DNA of 64,000 nt from Lamellibrachia columna (taxonomy: Eukaryota > Annelida > Polychaeta > Sabellida > Siboglinidae). Below, piece by piece: positions 10,607-20,906 of the stretch. Position numbers and translations under genes: made by a program. The stretch is from contig OY759261.1 of the NCBI GenBank assembly GCA_963662155.1, forward strand, positions 6,133,661 through 6,197,660, read 5' to 3'. The notes below the pieces were generated by a model. That model was not told the origin of the DNA and searched no databases. It worked only from the letters and a program-made list of their open reading frames with translations. Position 1 is the stretch's first letter; each line of letters begins with the position of its first letter.

Positions 10607-10759
10607 GATTCACTCCAGTGCAAGAACCATGACAACCTGGAAGCCTTCTTCACTGTTGGCCGCCGGCATGATACAGCAGTGATTCCTCACCTGCCTGACT
10701 TTTGTCTCAACTCTAAGATTATCATTAGTGCAGTTGCACTAAAAACATTCTGGTGCAAG
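10607..10759 (+). CDS. Candidate single exon of an unidentified plus-strand gene
   Basis: A 153-bp open segment lies between an acceptor-like AACTATTAG and a donor AAG|GTAAAT. A second in-frame acceptor-like CCAG follows 12 bases later (10618). The reading (KNHDNLEAFFTVGRRHD, then AVIPHLPDFCLNSK and ALKTFWCK) has a protein-like composition and phase 0 at both ends, with length a multiple of 3. A second open segment in a compatible setting runs to a TGA near 10944 (FLDTVFCKTFDSAHGAG). I do not recognise the family. It could be a decayed exon or a chance frame. Confidence 0.3.
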
Positions 10760-10969
10760 GTAAATGACCATGAAAAAAGTATCTGAAATTGAAGAAAAGT
10801 CATAGTGCAAGGTATTTACAAGGAGGCAGCTTTCAACACGACAATTTCACAATCTTCCTGGATACTGTATTCTGTAAAACTTTTGATAGTGCTCATGGTG
10901 CTGGTGTTCCACTTCAACATGTCAAGTTCTCCAAGTTTGTGTGAAAGAAACATCCACTGTTGATCCTGC

Positions 10970-12660
10970 AGATACAAGGGGCATCTAGTGTGAGACCTGA
11001 CGGAGAGATACAAGGGGCATCTAGTGTGAGACCTGACAAAGATACAGGGGGCATCTAGTGTGAGACCTGACAGAGATACAGGGGGCATCTAGTGCGAGAC
11101 CTGACGGAGAGATACAAGGGGCATCTAGTGTGAGACCTGACAGAGAGATACAGGGGGCATCTAGTGCGAGATGTGAAAGAGAGCTACAGGGGGCATCTAG
11201 TGTGAGACCTGACAGAGAGATACAGGGGGCATCTAGTGTGAGACGTGACAGAGATGCAGGGACATTTAGTGTGAGACCTGACAGAGAGATACAGGGGACA
11301 TCTAGTGTGAGACCTGACATAGAGATACAGGGGACATCTAGTGTGAGACCTGACAGAGAGCTCTAGTGTAAGATATGACAGAGAGATACGGGGGTGGCGT
11401 ATATTGTAAGACCTGACAGAGAGATGCAGGTGGCATCTAGTGTGAGACGTGACAGAGAGATACAGGAGCATCTAGTGTGAGACCTGCCAGAGAGATACAA
11501 GGGGCATCTAGTTTAAGACCTGCCAAAAATACAGAAGGCATCGAATGTGAAACCTGACAAAGATACAGAGGGTATTTAGTCTGAGACCTGACAGAGATAC
11601 AGGGGGCATCAAATGTGAGACCTGACAGAGATACAGGGGCATCTAGTTTAAGACGTGAAAGAGAGATACAGGGGGCATCTAGTGTGAGACCTGACAGAGA
11701 GATACAGGGGGCATCTAGTGCGAGATTTGAGAGAGAGCTACAGGGGGCATCTAGTGTGAGACCTGACAGAGAGATACAGGGGGCATCTAGTGTGAGACAT
11801 GACAGAGATGCAGGGACATCTAGTGTGAGACCTGACAGAGAGATGCAGGGACATCTAGTGTGAGACCTGACAGAGAGATACAGGGGGCATCTAGTGTGAG
11901 ACCTGACAGAGAGATACAGGGGGCATCTAGTGTGAGACCTGACAGAGAGCTCTAGTGTAAGATATGACAGAGAAATACGGGGGTGGCGTATATTTTAAGA
12001 CCTGACAGAGGTGGCATCTAGTGTGAGACGTGACAGAGAGATACAGGGGCATCTAGTGTGAGACCTGCCAGAGAGATACAAGGGGCATCTAGTTTAAGAC
12101 CTGCCAAAAATACAGAAGGCATCGAATGTGAAACCTGACAAAGATACAGAGGGTATTTAGTCTGAGACCTGACAGAGATACAGGGGGCATCAAATGTGAG
12201 ACCTGACAGAGATACAGGGGCATCTAGTTTAAGACGTGAAAGAGAGATACAGGGGGCATCTAGTGTGAGACATGACAGAGATGCAGGGACATCTAATGTG
12301 AGACCTGACAGAGAGATACAGGTGGCATCTAGTGTAAGACCTGACAAAGAGATACAGGGGGCATCTAGTGCGAGATGTGAAAGAGAGCTACAGGGGGCAT
12401 CTAGTGTGAGACCTGACAGAGAGATACAGGGGGCATCTAGTGTGAGACGTGACAGAGATGCAGGGACATCTAGTGTGAGACCTGACAGAGAGATACAGGA
12501 GGCATCTAGTGCGAGACCTGACAGAGATACAGGGGGCATCTAGTATGAGACTTGACAGAGAGATCTAGTGTAAGCAATGACAGACAGATATAGGGGGGGG
12601 GCATATATTGTAAGACCTGACAGGCAGATAGAGGAGGCATCTGGTGTAGTACCTGACATA
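10970..12660. repeat. 36-bp minisatellite with higher-order structure
   Basis: About 45 copies of a roughly 36-bp unit (AGACCTGACAGAGAGATACA followed by GGGGGCATCTAGTGTG), with 33-37 bp variants. A variant block beginning GTGTAAGATATGACAGAG occurs at about 11365 and again at about 11954, followed by the same sequence of rarer variants. About 590 bp was therefore duplicated as a unit. Confidence 0.9.
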
Positions 12661-12887
12661 TACAGGGGGTGTCTAGCTAGATACATGTGCCAATAATCAA
12701 CTGGTATATTTACAATTTTCACTAGTAATTTATAATTTACGTCATATATATATATATAACAAGATTTAACAAGACTGCCATCCAAACAAAAGGCCCATAT
12801 GGCAAGTGGACAAGGAAGCCATTGGCTTATCAGGAGTCCAATCTAAGTGTAACCAGCCCTTCTGAGATATTTGTCAATTTTGTATTT

Positions 12888-12891
<4 letters not shown>

Positions 12892-12979
<88 letters not shown>
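12892..12979. repeat. (TA)n microsatellite
   Basis: About 88 bp of alternating TA, with a short (AT)7 at about 12756. It follows a dispersed repeat (12764-12850) that is also present around the 41-bp array at 34805-35215. Confidence 0.95.
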
Positions 12980-12985
<6 letters not shown>

Positions 12986-13019
12986 CATACATATATTATA
13001 TCTTTGTGACATTTATTGA

Positions 13020-15000
13020 GGAACACACTTACATTTCCCCCAAACCTTGATTCAAGGAAAAGACAACAAGTCACAAAAATTCAAATAAACCCCCAAATTA
13101 CATAACTGAATGAAACAGTAATGTTCCATTTGACCACATTTTTATTTGCCTCTGTGGTAGTTTTCAATGTTGTATTTGTCTCCAACCATGTTTTGAATTG
13201 ACAAAATAAGATTTTCGCATTTAAAAAATATAATATCGCTGAAAGTATCATTCACATCACTCCTATATTTTGTGTACTTATTGTATGTATTGTTGTTCTT
13301 GGATATTATGATGTAATGTGAGATTTTACTCATAAACTAAAAAGTTATTGTTGGTCAAAAATGGCATTTTGCGAATAAAATGTTTGCCCAACTACCTAGA
13401 GAAGGACACTCTGAAATAAACCAGCGCATATAATCTTCAGATATGAAGGCATTGCTCAAATGTGAAGAAATGAAACGTGGTATTCACCCAAATCCCAACG
13501 TTAACACCCATTTATCGCTCAGTTCTGTCACGGAAATGCAAAAATTTGAAACATATATATAACACTAGCAATCCGTAATTTAAATTATGCGCGAGTAGTA
13601 GCTGATATACAACGACACAAACATAAATAACATTAAACTGCTCATAATCATTTTGAATTTACCATTTTTCGCTGTGTCGTGAAGCTTTTCTAACTAACAT
13701 GGTGGAACCAATCAGTAGTATTAGTGTTGGTGTGTTCTCCACAGAGGGCGCCACTTTCTAAAACTTTAAAAGGTCCACGCAGATAAATTAGAGCCAACCA
13801 TCAAGTTAGTAGAATAGAGAGTCTGTGTAGTCTGCTCTAATTTAGCTATTATCAGTGTCTTTAAAATGCAGATTAACAATACTAGGTGGTGTGACATTTT
13901 AGGAGACTGCGACTTTTTTTATTTAGTGTTATAGCCATCAACTATAAATCGTGTTGAGAGACAAAGTTTTATTATTATCTAGTTGAGGCGCCATTGCTTA
14001 TGATGGCATGCATCATTTCATGTCATTTTGAAAATATTCCTCAGCCATTTGTAACTTATAATTTGCACCTAGTTTTCAAGGTGGAAACATGGATACAAAA
14101 TTATAATAATGTTTTGAAATGGTCTTATCAAAAGTCCATTAAATTGGAGATTGATACACTTTGAGACGCCATAAGATAATAATGTGAGTGATGTCGCTGG
14201 CTCAAATCATCACACTACTTACTAGAAGTGATGTTCCAACCAAGCTGTACGTACAACGTAAGGGTTGGTTGAAGCTACGGATACGTGCACCGGTGCAATA
14301 ATGTTGTCACTTCGTGTGGTCCACGAAGGTGTACAAAGGTGTACATGGTGCAGGAGGACTTTATAAAGTTCGTGGACGACTCCACCGCACGTGTGCGTTG
14401 TTCGTGAGGGCTTTGTTGATGTTTCCATCTACCTAGCTATATCTCTGCGAGCAAGAATTTTCGGCAATATTCTAAATTTCGTACCCGACTATTCATGAAT
14501 GATGACATCCGTGTCTCCTTACCTAAAGCTGCTCCCCCAGTCGAGGCCTTGGTTTTGAACAGGGAGGCTCATCCATCACATTGAGTACCGGTTTCTTATC
14601 CTACCTCCATTCGGGGGTACAGTTTAGTTCATGCCCTACGTTACTGTATATCATTGAACTCAACATTGTAAGTTGTTTCGTGTATAATTATATGTCACTA
14701 CGATCGGTTACCCGGCCGATCGGTTCAGGAAACAGGGGGTACGAGGGGCTGAGCACCGCTGCTGTAGCCCATAGAATAATTAATTTACACTACAATAGCT
14801 ACATTACAAAATTGAACTTACTTTATGTAAACTTTAATTATAGTAACACGATCATAGTGCAAGCATTGATATTTCACATTCTTCAAGTTCTTCTTGTTCG
14901 CAACCATATGTCTAAAATCCAACCACATGGTAATTACATTGTTTCAACATATTCTAAACAAGAATAAATACAACTATTAAAATTATCTACTTGAACACTA
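13020..15000. other. Non-coding stretch
   Basis: AT-rich, with only short frames (for example 68 codons on the minus strand at 14222-14428) that show no recognisable family. Nothing further supported. Confidence 0.4.
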
Positions 15001-15002
15001 GA

Positions 15003-15200
15003 GGGCATGGTGGTGTTGTGGTTAGAACATCGGACTCGCAATCAAGAGGACCCGGGTTCGAACCCTCTGGTTGTTGTTTCGACCCTTGGGGTATTTCGTT
15101 CACTCCTCGTCGCCTCGTTTTATCCGGTTGCACAAATGAGTACCTGGTGGTAGACAGTGAACGAATATTCTTTGCGCAGTAGGGTAACCTGGGGCAAAAC
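15003..15200 (+). mobile_element. tRNA-derived SINE
   Basis: A-box-like GTGGTTAGAACATCGG (about 15018) and B-box-like GGGTTCGAACCC (15054-15065), spaced as in a tRNA, followed by a non-tRNA body (ATGAGTACCTGGTGGTAGAC). The body phrase ATGAGTACCTGG recurs in the minus-strand SINE at 40240-40478, so the two share a core. Confidence 0.72.
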
Positions 15201-15356
15201 GGCCGCTCGGGGTAAGACGCCCCCAGGACATACGCAAAATATAGAACGCTGAACGTCCCCAAATCTGGTGCAAACTGAAGCTAACATCTATGGGATCCCC
15301 ACCCGGAAAGCTGAACAACACGATACAGACGTAATTAAATTAGTGCGTTTTTTACT

Positions 15357-15425
15357 TTAATATGTATTATTATATGTATTATTATATGTATTATTATATG
15401 TATTATTATATGTATTATTATACGC
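15357..15425. repeat. 12-bp TATGTATTATTA tandem repeat
   Basis: Six head-to-tail copies, followed by ordinary AT-rich DNA. Confidence 0.9.
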
Positions 15426-15514
15426 TCTTATCTAATATTTTGGCAATAGCAAAATGGTGCAACTCACTATGAGACGATATGAATCATGAACTTAATTGGT
15501 GACATAATAATAAT

Positions 15515-16394
15515 AATCAACACTCCCAACCAGTCCAAGAAGTCCTTGAACTCTTGAGACTTAAACTGTGGACCATTGTCCGAGACCAAGGTGTGAGGAA
15601 TTCCCCCTCTACTGAATATCGTCTTCAGTGCATTCACTGTAGCTTCACTGGTCGTACTGTTTTGAATGACAACTTCTGCTCTGGTCTCATCAACGAGCGA
15701 GATGCAAACTGAATCGGTCGCTCCTCTCCATCAGGCATAATGTGAGAAAGCACCGCTCCTAAACCAACTGGCGATGCATCACATGCAACTGTCACTGGGA
15801 GACTGCTATTAAAATGCATCAGAAACCCGGACTTGCCTAGAGCACGCTAGAAACGCCTCATCCATCATGTCTGTCCACTCAAACTACCTATCCTTCTCGA
15901 AGCAAGGTAGTGAGAGGGTGGAGTGTGGAAGCAAAGTCTGGCACAAACTTTCGATAATAGTTTGCCATGCCGATGAACGACCTCAATGAATTCACTTCAG
16001 TGGGTCAAGGTGGATCTAGTATGACGGCTATCTTGTCCGCCGATTTGTGAATACCTTGGGCATCAATCACGTGACCCAGATACTCGAGAGCATCTCTGGA
16101 GAATTTGCATTTATCTCGATTCAGCTTTAAACCGAATTCTGTCAGTCTTTCAAACACCCTACCCAAATTGCTCAAATGCTCTGACTCTGTTCTCCCTGAC
16201 ACAAGGATATCATCGAGATATACCTTGACATGCACCTGGCAAACCCTGCAACAGTTTCTCTATAGCATTCTGCCAGATAGCAAGTGCCGTGGTTATGCCA
16301 AAGAGTACAGCCTGTTCTGTCGGAATAGACCATTATGCGTTGCTATGGTGAGGTATTCCCTAGATTCCTCGGAAACCTCCATTTGATTGTACCC
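15515..16394 (-). pseudogene. Ty3/gypsy pol fragment: reverse transcriptase, RNase H and part of integrase
   Basis: In transcription order: RT block GYNQMEVSEESREYLTIATH (16394 onward), the catalytic YLDDILV box with downstream KCKFSRDALEYLGHVI (16235-16005), a thumb-like RSFIGMANYYRKFVPDF, and RNase H with VTVACDASPVGLGAVL (15810-15700). An integrase piece with GIPHTLVSDNGPQFKSQEF follows (about 15610-15545). Frames are interrupted by stops and shifts, and the RNase H-integrase connection is deleted. It begins abruptly inside RT at the edge of the LTR at 16395-16561, as if that LTR had inserted there. Confidence 0.78.
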
Positions 16395-16561
16395 TGTAAT
16401 AGTATGAAGGCACACAGAATTCGTGGTTAACTTGCAACGAACATGATTGAAGCACGCCGCTTCGTACACTCGCGTTTCACGCAACACTCACGGCCTGTTT
16501 ACTCCAAGTCCGTAGTACGTGTTATTGTCCAAAGTAATACAAAGTAGTCCAGAACATTACA
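16395..16561 (-). repeat. 3' LTR of the Ty3/gypsy integrase fragment
   Basis: A 167-bp segment bounded by TGTAAT and ATTACA, perfect inverted ends of the TG...CA type. On the minus strand it is immediately preceded by a purine run (AAGAAAAAGGGGGA, 16562-16575) that looks like a polypurine tract, placing it as a 3' LTR. On its other side the sequence is reverse-transcriptase coding DNA of a different copy. Confidence 0.6.
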
Positions 16562-16869
16562 TCCCCCTTTTTCTTAAGTATCGTCTTTCCATAACATTTA
16601 CAGGTAAACAAACTATTCGACAAGCAACATTCAATGCAACAGAGCAATTAACAAAATATACGACTTGCACTTATTTAGAAGTTTGAACAATTGAACAGTT
16701 ACATGTCAAGTCTCTTTGCTTGGACTTTATAAATCAAGTCTCTTGGGCTTGGACACTGCTCTGCCAGACCGCGTACGGTAGGCATGGTGAGTTATGTCAT
16801 TAGTGTCGTCTGCTACAGCTTGTCCCACACTCGTGTCAACATCAACTGGGGTAGTTTGTTGACGTTCTC

Positions 16870-17945
16870 CACGCCGTTATGATGACGATGCTTCTTCTGC
16901 TGTCTGTGTTCTCAAGGTTTGTATTTCGCCTGCGGGATCATTAGCGAATCGAACTCTTCGTCTCACAGGTGACGTCTCTTGGATGTCTCTGCGATTGCGC
17001 CTCAGGATATGTCCATTTTGTCCTTCAACCATATGTGAACGCGGTTCGTAACATCTTGCATTCACAATCGCTTGGTTCCATCGTCCTGAAGTATGATCTT
17101 GTATCCTGATTGGTTGTTCAATCATGAGTGGTGGTAAGTCGTGGGCATGTCTGTCGTGGTATGACTTCTGAAGGTCCTGGCGTTCCTGTAGCCTACTCTG
17201 TATTTCGTCACGACTATTCAATGGATTGCGGATCTTTACGGGTAAGTTTGCGTTCAACTTCCGTGCATACAACAACTCACTCGGTGAAGGTAACGAGTGG
17301 TCGATGGGAGTCGTTCGCAGACATAGCATAGCCATGTCAAGATCCATCTGACTTTCCCTGGCCTTAGTCAGAGTGTTCTTCACCGTCTGTATGCATCTAT
17401 CTATAAATCCATTTGATTGCGGATAATGTGGAGAGCTTGTTATATGGTCAAATCCCCATGTTTCTGCGAAGCTGCGGTAATTCACGCAGTTGAAGTGTCG
17501 ACCATTATCACTGATGATCTTCTCTGGGACACCTTGTTCCGAAAGTAGCCCTTTGGTTACCGCTACAACTGCATGGCTGGTACAGGGCTTTGGCATTAAA
17601 CGGGTACTTCGAATAATAGTCCGTTATGATCAGGTAATCATTGTCGTTGAAGTGAAAGAGATCTATGCCCAGTATTTGCCATGCCCTCGTTGGTACCTCT
17701 TGAGGCATCAGAGTTTCCTTTGCGTTGGATTTTCGGAGTTCTTGGCACGTCGGGCAATGTTTCACCATTTCTTCCAAGTCTTTGTTGATGCCGTCCCAAT
17801 AGATGCAAGACTTTGCTCGCAGTTTGCACTTTTCGATGCCTTGGTGACCAGCATGCAACCGTTCTAACACTTCTGACTGCACGATATGGGGGTATGACAA
17901 CTCGCTCGCCCTTCATGATAAGTCCATCTTCTACGGACAGTTAAG
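16870..17945 (-). pseudogene. Ty3/gypsy integrase fragment, frameshifted
   Basis: H2C2 zinc-binding region (HAGHQGIEKC to HCPTC, about 17840-17745), first catalytic Asp in GIDLFHFNDNDY, second in IISDNGRHF, then PQSNGFIDRCIQTVKN where the position of the catalytic Glu reads Asp. The C-terminal domain continues to a stop at 16877. The frame shifts near 17595, just after DYYSKYPF. The element is truncated at about 17945 (after VEDGLIMKGERVVIPP) and leads into the polypurine tract and LTR at 16575-16395. Best guess is a Mag/SURL-like lineage. Confidence 0.78.
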
Positions 17946-17949
17946 CAAG

Positions 17950-18626
17950 TGTTTATAAAACCTACGTGGGCGGAGCTTATACACATAAACACCAAGTGCA
18001 CGTGACATCGACAAACAAAACAAATAGTTCGAGAGATTGTCACTAGAGGCAGTGGCGTCTGTTTTATTTAGGTTCTTGTCCCTTTAAATAAAGGGAATTA
18101 CCCACTATCACCTCTCCATTCTGTGTAGGCGTTCCCGTGAAGCGCCAGCAGCCAATCAGCGTCATTATCGAGATGCTACACTAAACAATGTTTTTGCCTG
18201 ATTTATTTTAGTCAGGGAGTTCGAATTGCATTGTATCAATTGATAAAAGGTTAACTCTTATTTTGTAAAGTAGTCAAATGCCCGGATGACATCGTAATTA
18301 GCTAAATATGTATGCGCCCACAATGTGGGCGCATACATAATTCCCGTCACAATAAAAACCCCACTCTGCATAATATAATGTGTTCAACAAATGGTGGCGC
18401 CACAGCGCGGAGCCTGGAGAATCGAGGCTACCATTGCACTGACAGCGTGCCCGTGTAGCCACTTTTGGTCTAACGTTTATAGCCTATAATATAAGAATTC
18501 AGAAGTAAAAATATATGAATAATATAGGACTATTCTAACAAAATATTGCTTTATTTCAGGTGGCGTTATCTACTGACTCGAGTTATTAGTAAAATGTGGT
18601 ATTTTTTTCAGTTGACCCAGCCAGCA

Positions 18627-18689
<63 letters not shown>

Positions 18690-19160
18690 CTTCACCCTCA
18701 TCAACTGTTTTGCTTTGTTTTCTTTTCGTTTTTCTGATGCACTAAGCCAGTCATTTTAAATTTTTTGGCGCCCTGCCAACCTTTAACACTTTGAAATTTA
18801 TTTGATTTAATTTACCTACCGTGCTGTGCAGGGAGTCAAGGCAGTGCCGGGAAAATAAGTAGAGACAGTTGTAAAGGGTTACCCAGGGAGACTCTGGGTT
18901 TAGATCGTGCCTTAGTAAACAGTACTTTTTTATTTGGGGTTGTGGTCTGGTTGAATTGCCCAAGTCTAAATAATTTATAGAATCTATTTATACACTGAAT
19001 CTATTGATCTAATTTATTTACTGAATCTATATAGTTTAATTTAATTGTCTAATACAATTCCTGAATCTAGTTTCTTAGCTGAATCAGATGTTTTACTGAT
19101 CTAAATGGCAATTATGAATAATGGTCCAAAGTACATGAGTGAAGATGTTCATCAAACTGG
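17950..19160. other. Intergenic stretch with a (TGCG)n microsatellite at about 18623-18688
   Basis: Contains a (TGCG)n tract. At 18555-18600 it has a short dispersed fragment (GGTGGCGTTATCTACTGACT) that is also seen at about 36945 and 49168. Otherwise nothing supported. Confidence 0.5.
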
Positions 19161-19260
19161 ATGGGTAATATTTTTACTTATTTCACAGTCGTGACATTTC
19201 AACTGCTATCAGCGATCTTCTTAAGATGACTACCGCTAGATGGCGACACAGTAGTCATTA

Positions 19261-19593
19261 GGAACCCGCATCAAAGAACACAAAGCATATGCTGAGAAAG
19301 CATCGGCTAGCAGACCCTACACCCGAAGCAACAGAAAAACATTGGAAAGAGAGATACATAAAACAGCTATCACATACCACATGACACAACAGAATCACAT
19401 AGTAGACTGGGAGGGTGCCAAATTTGTAAACAGGGAGTTGGACTGGAGAACAAGAGGCATCAAAGAATTGATCTGGATAAAAAACAAAGACATCATGAAT
19501 CAAGATGAGGGCTGGTGCCGACTCTCACATATCTACAGTGATCTCCTGAAGGGCCACCCAGGGCGCGGCCGCGGGGCACACACGCAAGAGTGA
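19261..19593 (+). pseudogene. Penelope-like element GIY-YIG endonuclease fragment
   Basis: An open segment with TRIKEHKAYAEKA, ITYHMTQQNHIVDWEGAKFV, RTRGIKELIWIKN and MNQDEGWCRLSHIYSDLL. It matches the C-terminal half of the GIY-YIG endonuclease domain of Penelope-like retroelements (EH...H.IDW...R.R.IKEAI.I......N.D.G...LSH.Y..LL). The N-terminal GIY-YIG motif and the whole reverse transcriptase are absent, so it is a 5'-truncated copy. Its coding segment starts right at the inner edge of the left inverted repeat and ends 14 bases before the right one. Confidence 0.7.
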
Positions 19594-19629
19594 TACGTCT
19601 GTGCGGAATGACTAGTGTCGCCATCTAGC

Positions 19630-19680
19630 GATGTTCGCCTGAAGAAGATTGCTGATAGCAGTTGAAACGTCACGGGAAAA
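19630..19680 (+). ncRNA. Hammerhead-ribozyme-like core in the Penelope terminal repeat
   Basis: CTGAAGA (19639-19645) fits the hammerhead CUGANGA core. GAAACGTC (19664-19671) fits the GAAA-AC/GU-C core with a two-pair stem III, as in Penelope-associated minimal hammerheads. Between them TTGCT-GAT-AGCAG can form stem II, but its core-proximal pairs are weak (A-U, G-U, bulged A). Cleavage would be after 19671. Stem I has a first-pair mismatch, so activity is doubtful. The inverted copy (19193-19225, minus strand) reads CTTAAGA and GAAATGTC and is more decayed. Confidence 0.4.
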
Positions 19681-19715
19681 AAGGTAAACTGACTGTGAAA
19701 TTAGTAAAAGTATTA

Positions 19716-20906
19716 CTCATATGGTCCAAAGTTGTAAAACCGACGAGTCAAACATACCGGGTTGCTGTGTAATGAATGCAAGACACTTCCAACAGTAATT
19801 GTTCCAGAATTGTTTAATAGCCGACATTATCACCAAAGGATCAACAAGGGTGAAAGTAGATTTCTACCAAGAACTACCACTAGCACTGTAGTTGATCCAA
19901 AATATTCTACAAAAGTTGCCCTAATAACTTCACCATAACAGTCACCGATATCATTATATGATACGCAATATCAGCTCTGTACTATACCAACTGGCAAGTA
20001 ACCTAAATGGAATCTACTAATAACATCGACTGTCGATCAACAGAATTACACCTCGCGCCACCCGCTTCAGATGGATCGGAAAAAAACGGCAAAACAAACC
20101 CTCCCACAACGGGTTTAACTAACAGAATAAATACGGCACTGTACACGTGAAATGAAAATCATATTTTCGCAAAGAAGCACTCGTAAAATTGTAGCGAATT
20201 GTACAAGAAATGTTTACACCTAAGCTGGATAGATATTAAATACAGCATTATTGACCGCTAATAGAATGACTTCGTACTTACAGCTGTATATAATGAACTT
20301 ACAAAGAACGTTACGCAATGTGGAACACATGATAACGTCAGCAATCTACGACTATGTGCATTTCTCTTATTTTCAGTGACACTTCACATAAATATCTATT
20401 TTATGGCAACAACGATAAATATGTAAATCCCCCCTCCTATTTCCCACACTCACAAAATTAGCTACTCTAAACCATTAAATTAACCTCTGTTTAAAACATG
20501 AAAACAACCATCACCCATGGAAATAGCAGCGCTGGTGAACCTCCCACCAGATTCAACACCAAACATTTTAAACTTAAAACAGCACTGTTTCATGATGACA
20601 CATCAACTATTTCACGTGACCGAGAGACTGGCATTTGTGAGAAGTTGATCTTAAATGCAGAATTGAATCAAAGACCAAACATCAATTAATATTTCTAAAT
20701 TAAACAATAAAAATCAACAATCTTCATCAAGTGTGTTACATTGTGAGCCATGAAGAGATCTGACCAACATGGTCACCATTAAGACAATTCAGGGCAGTTT
20801 AACTGCTGTGTGAACTAAACACAACAAACACCTAAACAAGAACGCCGCAGACACGAGTATTGGCTGTGATGTTGCATACAAGATTGGCCACATGCGAGGG
20901 CGCCAT
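19716..20906 (-). other. Downstream region of ACLY, probably 3' UTR then intergenic
   Basis: Follows the ACLY stop codon on the minus strand. No plus-strand TTTATT (minus AATAAA) was found close by, so the polyadenylation site is not placed. A 63-codon plus-strand frame at 20498 has no recognisable family. Confidence 0.4.

Larger units (their letters stand above)
19167..19715. mobile_element. Penelope-like element remnant with inverted terminal repeats
   Basis: Segments 19167-19260 and 19607-19715 are inverted copies of each other, apart from a 17-bp insertion in the right one. Shared landmarks are TCGCCATCTAGCG, CTGATAGCAGTTGAAA and TTTCACAGTC. Together they flank the endonuclease fragment. 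Opposed terminal repeats of this kind (pLTRs) are typical of Penelope-like elements. Confidence 0.65.
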
